From: Schistosoma mansoni
Lineage: Eukaryota > Platyhelminthes > Trematoda > Strigeidida > Schistosomatidae
DNA: 64,000 bases
Assembly: GCF_000237925.1 (NCBI RefSeq)
Contig: NW_017386088.1
Location: 267,087 to 331,086 of the forward strand
Reading direction: 5' to 3'
Shown: piece by piece, positions 12,601-24,600 of the stretch
How the letters are laid out: the number at the start of each line of letters is the position of its first letter
Position numbering within the stretch: the first letter of the stretch is position 1
Notes under the pieces: generated by a model
Databases searched by the model: none
Seen by the model: only the letters and a program-made list of their open reading frames with translations
Told to the model about the DNA's origin: nothing
Position numbers and translations under genes: made by a program

Positions 12601-15600
12601 GTTTAGGCTTTATTCACCTGGCTTTTTTACAGGTATATTAACGCAATAACTATGGAACCAGGTACATAAAATTGCATATGCTATTCAGCCTTTCATCATA
12701 CGAAAATAGGTTTCACCTACCACACTACCAGACTATTACTTAATATAATTGTGCATAAGTGTTTAAGTATTTATGCTGATGACGAGCACGTTTTTGTTTG
12801 GTTTGTTAAAGTGACAAGGACATTTCTGATTAATAAATGATGAGAAGTGATTCAGTATGTTCAAATAAGCCGCTTACAATACAGTTACTGACACAATACC
12901 CCTAACTGAACTAATAACTAGATATAAAACTAATTAACAGAATAGATATTCTTGATGTTTTGTAGTTTTGTTAGGCCATAAAGTGAAACCTACTTTATGT
13001 CCGAGCTAGACACCTAAATTGTATAAGTACTCCATATAAACCAATAGGTGAATTTCGACCTCGTTAATTTGTGAGAAAATATGGTTTCAGATCAAAACCA
13101 ATAGGAGTAGTTTTCCTTTCATTTTCTACATAAATAACAGAACAAGTTAACAAGGATTTACTAATGACAGTTCTTGTATTTTGTGCCCCCTTGTACCAAT
13201 ATTTATGTGTTTCCCCCCGAATGCTCTGGTACGGATGAGAGTGGGGAGAGTCCGCTCTCCATCTCCAAATGCTCTCACGTGGTCACGCGTATATAGCCTC
13301 TGACAAGGGAAGTCCTACTCACTGCCTTCTCACAGTGGCGGGGGTGCTGTTTATGAAATTGAGAGGACGAAAAGTGAATATCCGGCACTTTAACCGGGTT
13401 GGTGGACACTGCGAGTCCACCTAGGGGAGTTGGAAAACCCTTATTCCAAACCAATGGTGCACATGGGCTCCAGTATCCTGAAGGAACAAATGGCATATGA
13501 ATCAATCGTTGGTCACTGGCTACCATGTGACTGCATCTCCTTATGATGCTCCACTTCCTTGCGGATCATACCTTTAGGTTTAAGGCTCCGTGTGTGTGCC
13601 TCCTAAGAAAACCACCTGCTTCAGTTTGGGCACCTGGACAGTATCACAGCTCTCACACACACCTTTGTACCAATATTTATGTGTTTAAATCAATAAAATA
13701 AATGACAGATCTTGTATTTGTATTAAATTGGTTAGAATTCACTAGGTTACTATTTCATTTAAGCGTATAACTATTTTACTGTATAACGATATCTATTCTT
13801 CTTTTACTTGTAGGTTTATTTTTAAGAAAATTTTCACTTGGAATTTATTCTCAAAGTTTTGAAAAACTCATACAATTTTTTGACTCATTTTTTGATGCTT
13901 ATGATAATGAATTATGTTCCAGGTCAAATTCGAATATTGAAGATTTAATTGTACAAAATTTTGCTCATTCATTTATTAGAGATCAGTATTTAATATCAAC
14001 GTAAGTTATATGATTATATTAGGGATTATTTATTGAAACACATGATAATTGGTACAAAAGGGTACCAGATATACATGCACCGCACAAATCTCATTTGATT
14101 TATGTGACGGCTGTGACACTACCCAGGTGCCCAAACTGAAGAAAGTGGTTTTCTTAAAGGGCCACACCCGGAACCTTCGACCTAAAGGTCTGATCCAGAA
14201 GGCAGTGGAGCATCATGAGGAGATGCAGTCCCATGGTAGCTGGTGACCAACAATTGATTCATATACCATTTTTCCCTCAGGATACTGGAGCCCATGTGTA
14301 CCATTGATTTGGAATGAGGGTTTTCCAACTCCTCTAGGCGGACTTTCCGTGTCGACCAACCCGGTTAAAGTGCCGGACATTCGATTTTTCGTCCTCTCAA
14401 TTCCGTAAACAACATTAATGTCACGAGAAGGCAGTGAGTAGGACTTCCCTTGTCAGAGGCTATATACACGTGGCCATATGTGAGCATCTCTATAGGGGGA
14501 GCAAACTTCCCACTCTCGGTTGTACCACGGCATTTGGGGGCATATATTAGGGATTAGGTTTCAAATTAAAACTGTTATAATTAAAATGATATAGAAATTA
14601 TGATCAATTCAATTCTCGAAATGTACATACTATATATGATGTGATAATTATTGTTAGATAATTTAATAGAAAAATAAGAAGCTGAGCGAACGTTGTTAAT
14701 TTGTGTTAGTTATTACAAAAATCCTGCCAAATGTGTGTTTGACTACAAAGAGTCAAGTGTACAATCGGTTGAGAAATGTTCTTCTTCGTGAATACAGTTT
14801 TATGTAATAACTTTTTAAAATGTGGAGTCGTATCTTTGTGATTGAGGTACTTGGGTTTCAACCGATAGATCCCAGGTTTGAAACCCATTCCACCTAATTT
14901 GTTTTAAATAGACGGATAGTATCGCATTTAAGGTATGGCGTAATACCAAGTGCATTAATGTATACTTAGCAATTGAGTTACAATAAGTAGCTTTACAACA
15001 TCTTTTTTTTTTACTTTAAAATATCAAGTGATGAACACAAATAAATCTAGACCTAACTAATTTTGTTATAAATAAGTCAGTTTGTTAAAATAAACTGAGA
15101 TAATTGTCATGCATATTGTCCATTCCGACAAGCTGCCTAATTCAATTTACTAGATTGATTGGAGTGAACCTAATAGAACCTAATAGAGATTTACAGTAGG
15201 CGAACCAGAATGAGTTACAAGTTATCGAAGGAAATAACTGTTCCTTTGGATATTAGTGATAAATAAATTCAGATAAATGACTACCACTTACAAATCAAAA
15301 AAATGAAGTCGGTATAATTTTGGTAACAGTCGTAATCGAAAGACTAGACATTGAAAAATGTGTTTTATAAAGAATAGCTGAAGAAACGGAATGTATGATG
15401 GAGAACTGAAACTAAAGATCTAAGTGAAAAGTAATGTGTGAATGCATCTGCACCATCTTGATCAATTCTGAGCCACGTCACCCAGCACCCAATTATCACA
15501 CGGACATCATAGAGATAGTCTGTCTCTCACGCCATTGTTCAGTTTAACAGTCAGTGGTTTCGTGAACTGACCTTCTGTCTTGATTTAGCCTTCCAATAAG

Positions 15601-18600
15601 TCTTCCGTAAACCACTTTCATATACATTGTAAAAGAACTTTTCGTTGTTAACATTAGTGGGAAACCGTGACCAGAGGAGTTCAACTATGTAGACTGTCAA
15701 GCAGTTACAAGCTACATACATTGGAAGATGGTTGTGTGATATTACGAATCTATTGAAGTTAAATAGGTAAACTTATGGATGGCGGATCAGTGGTCTGGAG
15801 GTTGAGCGTTCACACGCAAGATCAAAGTTCGTGGGCTCGATCTCCAGTGGTGGGGTCATGTAAACACACTACTGAAGAGTCCCATACTATCATGAAATAG
15901 CTGTCCAATGCTTCTTGCTTTTTAATAGTCGTTTAACTTAGATCAGTCAGTGGTGTTAACCATGAAATTAAAACAACTCTTCATAGCATCTTTTATGGTT
16001 AGAAAAGAACTTTTGTTAAATTTCAAATTTTGATTTATTAATTTATTCCTAACGAATATTTTTCTGTTTGTTCGAAAAAAAAAACATTCATTCGTATATT
16101 TCAGTCGTAATCAGGCTTTAGATGTCTGTTCCGAAATTATTGATTCTATTGGAAAAATTGGTGGACGTCCTAATCTTAATCTACAAAAATATAATGAACT
16201 TTTATTGTTAGCTAAAAAAATGTATCCTGAAGTATCATATACGGTATGTGTTTTTTGTTGTTGTTGGTCCTAATTATATCCCGTGGTAGCCGGCGACTAA
16301 TAGTAGATTCATACGCCAATTGTTCCCTCAGGATTTTGAAGCACATATGCACCATTGGTTTGGAATGAGTGTTTTCCAACTCCCCTAGGTGGACTTTCCG
16401 TGTCCACCAACCCGGTAAAGCGCCGGACATTCGCTTTTTGTCCTCCCGATTTCGTAAACAAAACCCCCACCACTGTGAGAAGGCAGTGAGTAGGACTTCC
16501 CTGGAAGTGGATGTGTACGCGTGGCCATATGAGAGAAAGAGCAGATTCTCTCTACCCTTGACCATACTAAAGCACTTAGGGACATAATCATAAATAAAAG
16601 ATAGAGAATTTGTAAAGTTGTTTTTCCCCACAGTTTAAAGGTATTTTCTTTTGTTTATAAATTTAATTTCATCTAATAATCATGGAGGCACTATTCTGAA
16701 AATTTCAAATGAGCTTACTAGGTCTGAGATACCAATCACAGGGTTGAGTGTAAAAGATACCTTCAAGTTGTCGTTTGACTCAATTTGGTGCAATCATTGT
16801 TAGTTTACATTGAAAAACATTACCAAAAGCATGAAGAATGTCCAGAAGCGCTACTCTGAGTATCTGATCTATGGATAAAATAGAATAAAGAGTGGTCATT
16901 TGTTTGAAACAGTCCATATCTACCAAGAAATGTAAACAGGTTTTTGAGTGGAAAAACAAGTAAACACTTTAACAATACTTCCATTGTAAATGTCTCGTGA
17001 TAACTGAGATAATCGGAACGGTGAAAGTTCTCTGGTTGGGTTGGAATCCATAACTTTTGTTATTATTTATTTAAACACAAATATTGGTACAAAGGAGCAT
17101 TGGATATATGTGCGCCATACAAGTCACTTGGTTTGTGTGGGGGCTGTGATACTGCCCAGTTGCCCAGACCGAAGAAGGTCTATAACTTTTGAGAGAAAAA
17201 AGTTAACACAGGAAATAGTCAAGTTTTGTGAAGGGGAACCAGTCGACAGTATAACCTCGAAATCCCATGATTGAGGAAATCAATTGAAGTTAGTCAATCA
17301 AAGCTTGTTACTGTACTTCTCATTTCTTTTAACACCCGTACCAAAATTGTCACCTGAATAAAGAGGCTTTGAGTTCCGTATATATCTGTACCTAAAGTAT
17401 AATCACCCCTTATATTAAGAATGTTAGATTAATTAAAGACCATTTTCCGAAAATCATCGGACCCAAGTACTACACTTGATTGTATCAATTGTTATCAAGT
17501 ATTTTCATAACGTTTTGTAAAGTTCTTCATTTTCATTGTTTCTATCTTTCTTTTAAAAACAGCATTATGCTTCACATGCATATGCCTTGCAAAAACGAAA
17601 TCTTACCATGGCTGAGGACGAATTACATGCATACTTTGAAACATGTATGGCATCGGTGCAAAATCCAGAAATCTCATTAACAACGTCAACATTTTCTGGA
17701 GCTGGCACAGCATCGACGACTACAACAACAACAACAGCAGGACCAGGAACAAGCGCATCGTCAGTACTAACTCCACCTATCAATTCTAGTAATACCTGTG
17801 CTCATATGGCAGTGACTGGTGCTGCAATGCATTTAAATTTTGGTCATTGGTAAGTTAATTTTTTTCCCTACCACTTAGTTGTTGTACTTTTTATGCATGG
17901 TAACTGTGTTAAGACCATTTGCCAATACTAAATTATTTCGATCAATGTAACTAAGATTTTAGATAAATCTTGGTTTCTTTTCATATCAACTTCATCTGTC
18001 AAAGTTTAAACATCCAGTAATATCAATAAAACTAAAAGCCGTGTACATTAACGGACTCTTAACTCTATAGAGTTGCTTCCCATTTAATAAATTTTATGAT
18101 AAAAAGAAATAATCATGTATGTGTTGTGTTAGGTGGTTGTCCGAATTAGACATTGATCTATCCGCTTCCTACATGCACGCTCAACCTGCAAAATCCGTGA
18201 GAAAACCAGCAGTGAGTAGAAAACTTTTATTAGCTAACCTAGATTGAAATATATGAACAAACTGTGTTCTTGGTTAATGATACTAAATGTCAATTCACTA
18301 ACTTGCACCACGAATAGACAACGTCGGGGATTTTTACCTCTAAATTGTGTGCTATTGCTGATATTGTCTAAGATGACAATGAAAACAATTTAACTATTCA
18401 TCTGATACAATTTCAGAAGGTGGTTTTGTGGAGATTTAGTATTTTCATAGTTGAAATCATAAGTCAATTAAAGCTAGACCACCATGGAAAACCTGGAAGC
18501 ACTGGGCGGCGATTTCGTCCCATTATGGGACTCCTCAGCAGTGATACAATTTAACTGAAACCATTCTCTTGAGATACAAATCTTCTTCACCATCTGAAGA

Positions 18601-21600
18601 TTACAATATAACTACAGAAATTGATTAAGATTGACGATTTGTGAAGATTAATTTTATCTTCTTTCAATCAGCTAACATTTATTGATTTAATTATTATCTA
18701 TTAATATAAGAGAACGATTTAACAGTTAAAACTACGGGATCCACAAATAGGAACGAGACTCTAGGTGACATGGCTCAGAATCGATCACAATGGCGTAGGT
18801 GTATACACTCTTTATCTTCCCTTAAACCTTGAGATTAAAATTGCTTCATATCTGTCTTCCTTCCTATACTATATGCTTATATACAACCTATCTTTTGTAT
18901 ACTATCACCACTAAATTAACTACTTCTATGAATCCGGTGTTCATCTTGTTGTGCTAACGAGGTATGGCAACTTGGTCCGGTACATATATGTGCCTGGTCC
19001 TACGTTGTAGCTGACTGACTGACTAACAAATAGGAACCCCATTCACTTTCTTGGATTACAGTGCTTGAGATATTTTATTTAGCCATTGAATTAAAAACAA
19101 GTGTATGACCAAACTGAGTCGAATAATCGGTGTCTGAACATTGATCTGCCTATGGTTTACTTATGTTGTTTAATGTTTGTCTTAAATTCAAAATTCATTA
19201 ATTATGTGTTCTCCTCGTTTGTTTACTTCATATGGGTTTGTCCCTTTGTTTATTTATAATTTGCTTTGTTGTTGGGTGAATGTTTACTAGGTATAAAGGA
19301 AAATGTTTGATTAAGGAAGCGCTTCAAAAATCGCTAGAAAGTGAATCGAAAGATTCACTTGGTCATGTTAAAGTGAGTGTATTATTGTTATTATTATAAT
19401 TATAATATCCGGACGAGAATAAATGAATGGTATCCGCTAGTGATTATTTATGGACTAATATTATATGAATATTCTTATTGTATAACCATTATACAACTAT
19501 AGTATATGTAATTTACTTTTTATTGTTTGTTTGGATCTTCCCATTGATGTTTTTAGGACCACAACTGGTCAGCCTCTAATTGGCATATGTGCATACTGTG
19601 CGTATTGCCTCGATATAGCCTAAATTCACAAGCATGGTAAGCAAAAATGGATAGTAGCTAGCAGTGGAATCCAGGACGCACGTTTCGTCCTATTTGGGGC
19701 TCGTCAGCTGGATATACCTGCATCTCAGAGTTGATGTTCACTCTGGGACTCGAACCCAGTACCTTTCGCTTCAAATGCCATCGCGTTATCCACTCAGCTA
19801 CTGGGTCCTGAAAGCCACTTGCTTGTGCGCGTCCTGGGTTATTCATATTCCCTTCATTATGAGCTTTTATTTGACCTATTGGTTACTGTTATATAATTTA
19901 CTATCCTCAATTTATTCTCAATCTATTCGTCACAGTTTCTCTCAATCACAGCCACTTTTGACTTGATCTTGTACAAGTGCTATTTTCAATTTTATGGTGT
20001 GATGTGGTCTGGTTTTGCTTGTATATAAACCCAACATGTCTGAAATATATGATCCGTATTGCAGAGGTTGATATTGGCTTTCTGGACTAAACCGGTTGGA
20101 TTAGAAGAGGGGCTATTATTCTCGGTGGACCAATAAGAACTCTAGGCTGCTCGTATAGTTTTATGCGTCATAAGTCTGGTCGTATAAGTCGGTGCCATTA
20201 ACTGACTGTCGTATCACATGATATAATTAATCGGGGATAAGGATTCTTCCTATTATTATTATTGTTATTATTATTATTATTATAAGCAAAGATGGATAGT
20301 GGCTAGCAGTGGAATCTAGGACTCGCATTTCTTCCTTCCTGGGACTCGTCAGCTGGATTTACCCGGATCCTGGAGTTTATGTTCACTTTAGAATCCGAAA
20401 TCAGTACCTTTCACTTCTAATAACTAACGAGTTATCCATTTAGCTACTGAGTTCAGATAGCCACTCACTAGTGAAATGGGTATGAATTTAATTTAATTGT
20501 TAAGGGTTGTTGAGTAATCATTGCTCGTATATCCTGTGACCACCAAGTAAGTAATGCAGTTGTTAGGAAACGGGTACTAGGTAAGAATGGCAAATCGATT
20601 GGTGAAGTAGTGAAACTTCATCAGTTGAGATGGCCGGGACATGTGTCACGTGTACCCAGTCACCGCTTCTTAGACACACGATGTTTGCTGGTGTAGGTGT
20701 AATTCTGAAGAAGGGTAGGGATGGTCCAACCAAAATATGGCCTTAACCCATGAAGGCACCGATTACTAGGTTGACCTGCATTGTTAGTTGCAGACGTCTG
20801 CGGTTGCTATCATCGCAACTGTAATGAACGAAAATTTGGTGGGAACAACTAACTCATAATTACAGAGTGCCTTCGTAAATATGAAAACCATACATTAAAT
20901 ACATTATTTACATATCTTTTTTCAGTTATCCTTTACCTGATTCATGATTCTTTCAATTCTGTTATTATTACAATTACTCTCTGTTTCCCTTCCTGTTCTT
21001 TTTAATTCAATCTTATACTAGTACGCATCCCACTTTCTATTAATGCTACACACTACTTATGTCTGTCAGTATAAGTAGCATGCACTACATACCTATCTAA
21101 CCTGACTGTGGGAGACACTAGGTGACGTAATTCAGAATCGGTCACATTTGCACAAATTCATTCATTTTTTGTCCCCTCTCAGATATTTAGCTTTAAATTT
21201 ATTGTGTGTCTTTTATTTCCTGACTTCATTTCAAATTTATCTATCAGAGAATTTCTTTAAATTATCATTAAATCTGATGATTTTGATGAAATGTAGATGG
21301 CAGTGGGATTTAGGACGCTCGTTTCATCTTGTCTGGAATATATCACGTGGATGTACTTGTATCCTAAAGTTAATGTTCTCTCCAGGACTCGAACCTAATA
21401 CTGTTCGCTTTGAATGTGACAAAACACACATCCTGGTGCACCACTGCTGGTCATACTTCTATTCTTACAGACAGTGTATGTAATGTGTTGTTTTCATATT
21501 TTACATTTACAGTATGTGATTTTGCATGATAATACTATAAAAATTGGTTTACCTCATCTAAGTTTTCGTTCACTAAACACATATACCTGGTATTATTTCT

Positions 21601-24600
21601 AATCTAGGTTACGCATACTTTATTGAATTCAAGTGCTGATCCATTTCGTTATGATAATGAAGTACCTATGAAACAATCATTCAAATCAAATGTAAGTTAT
21701 TCCATTTTTTTGATGAACTGTAAGTAAAATGATTCAATCACTGTTCAAAAGTTTAATTAAAAGGAAAAGTATTCATTATCTTTCACCGTATCCAACCCCA
21801 ATTACTATCTTACTTAATTGCCTCTCTTTAATTCACAAACATTTCGTGGTGAAATCCTTCTACAGAGTAATTGTAGTCAGAATCAATTGATAAGTCTTGT
21901 TGATTGAACGCTACACTCGGTTCCTAAGCTAGTCTCGTAACCCCCAAGCTTAAACTACACAGCGACTTCAACACGAGAGAAAAGGCGCAAAATATACGAG
22001 AAGCACTTCACTCCAAAGGTTCATTCATGTACAGAAAATATAGGATGTTTATAGTATTTTAAAATTCCTTGGGTTTTCTTGAAAATTGTGGAATGCTACT
22101 AAACAAAGTAGCAGTGTAGCAATCAACTAAGTGTCCCACAAAGTGTGTTCTTCTGCTCGCTCAGTGGTTGAAGAAGGCATTTAAAGGATTAAATTCATAA
22201 TAGTTTACAACTTATTATACGAAGTTGTATTGCTTGATTGTTTTTGAAGATATTTGATCGGATACATCACATCATATTGCTGAAACCAACATGCGATACC
22301 TTGGGTCAGTTACCGATAGACTGAAGAAGTTTCTCACAATGGTTTGTAGGTAAGTTTTGTGTTTCTAAAGTTGCCATAAAGTTTAGAAAATATATATTGT
22401 TTAACTAGTTCTATGTTGTATTCACATTAAACCAAATCAAGCATCAATCTAGATTATCTAAAGCTGGATATCCGTGATTTAGCCATAACGCAAACTAATG
22501 TGTGATTGATGAGATTAGGCGCACAGAGTTAGGGACAGGAAGGTGCTAAATTGGTAAGCAGCCACGCCTTCGGTCATTCCAGGGTTACTACCAGTATTAA
22601 GCACTGATAATGAAGGAGAGTTAGGCACGGGGTCATAAAACATATTTCATAGAAATGAACCATGTCAAAAAGAAATATCAACCAAATGAAATTACATAAA
22701 CCATTTAAATTCTCTCGTCGCTGTTGAAAAGTCTTCATTTAGAAGAGCTATCAGACTTCATGGTGAAAGTCGAGATTCTCCGAAGATCACGAGACCAGTC
22801 CCCCTTNNNNNNNNNNNNNNNNNNNNNNNNNNNNNNNNNNNNNNNNNNNNNNNNNNNNNNNNNNNNNNNNNNNNNNNNNNNNNNNNNNNNNNNNNNNNNN
22901 NNNNNNNNNNNNNNNNNNNNNNNNNNNNNNNNNNNNNNNNNNNNNNNNNNNNNNNNNNNNNNNNNNNNNNNNNNNNNNNNNNNNNNNNNNNNNNNNNNNN
23001 NNNNNNAGTAGCAGTGTAGCAATCAACCAATAAAAACCCTATACATATGAATTTTCATTTTCGTGATATTTCTAGCAAAACTTCTAATCAGGCGCTGATT
23101 GGATAAAATGCTTCTTAATGTTTCTTGAGCTTGTCATGTCTATTGCGAGAAATTTTCAGGATCGCCTCAACATCAATGTTTATAGAATATGACACAGGTA
23201 ACCATCTATGTAACAGTATGGAATAGTGAAGGTTTCAAAGCAATAGTAGTAGCATCAATGATGACGAAAAGACTAATAATGAAGAATAAATTTTGAAAAG
23301 ACAAAATAATTCCATGAAGTAAGAAAGATTGTCAAATAATATTAAAACTCAAAATATAAGGGGAATGTAAACAATGTATATATCTGTGCTAACTAAACTC
23401 TCTAACCATTTTAAGCAAAGATGGATAGTGACTAGCAGTGGAATCCAAGACGCGCGTTTCGCCATATTTGAGACTCATCAGCTGCATGTACCTGCATCCG
23501 AGAGTTGGTGTTCACTCTGAGACTGATCAATTGCAGTCCTAAACATCAATGGGAAGATTCAAACAAACAATACTAAGTGAATTTAAACTTCACCCCATTG
23601 CACAAGCAAGTGGCTATCAGGACTCAGTAGCTGAGTGGATAACGCGATGGCGTATGAAGCGAAAGGTACTGGGTTCTAGTCACAAAGTGAACAGCGACTC
23701 TGAGATGCAGGTATAACCAGGTGAGGAGTCCCAAATAGGACGAAACGTGCGTCAAACTGGATTCCACTTCTAACCACTATCCATCTTTGCTTATAATGCT
23801 TGTGAATTAAGGCTATATCGAGGCAATACGCACAGTATGCACATATGCCAATAAGAGACTGATCAATTGAGTCTCTAACCATTTGTCGTGGTCAGCACGT
23901 ACCTACGATCAAATGAGTCAGTCAGCTACAACGTAGGACTAAGCACATTTATGCATCAGTCCAAGTTGCCATACCTCATTAGCACAACAAGATCAACGCC
24001 GGATTCATAGAAATAGGTAATTTAGTGGTGGTAGTATATAAAAGATAGGTTGTGTATCAGGACATAGTACGGGAAGGAAGAAAGTTATGAAGCAATTTTT
24101 ATCTCAAGGTTTAAAAGAAAATAAAGAGTGAATACACCTACGCCATTGTGATCGATTCTGAGCCATGTCACCTAGAGTCTCCAATCATTGGTTACGATAG
24201 TCACGCCGACCCCAACTAAGTAGTCTGCATCTGCCGACATGGCTCAGACTAGAAGTGAGTAACTTCAAACACTGATGCCACGTTTTGGTTTGGCCGCCCC
24301 TAACTCTCTTCCAACCATCCCCAATACTAATCAGCATTGCACGTCGTGGTAATCGGTGTTCAGGCATACGTAACACGTGGCCTAACCATCTCAGTCGATG
24401 AAGATTCACAACCTCATCAACTGATTTACCATCATTCCCTAATACCCTGTGTGTAACCTCACTATTACTTACCCGGTGATCCCAGAAGATGCAAGCAATA
24501 TTTCTAAGATATCTGTGGTCAAATACTAGTAACTTACGAGTATCTTCTACTCTTAATGGCCATGTTTCACAGCCGTAAAGTAGAACAAAGCGAACTGCTG

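Noticed and set aside
21590-21607. An 18-nt intron joining the candidate exon at 21513 to exon 8
   Set aside because: Too short to be spliced, and the phase would give a stop in exon 8.
22724-23030. Open frames across the 22.8-kb gap
   Set aside because: They are open only because N bases contain no stops.
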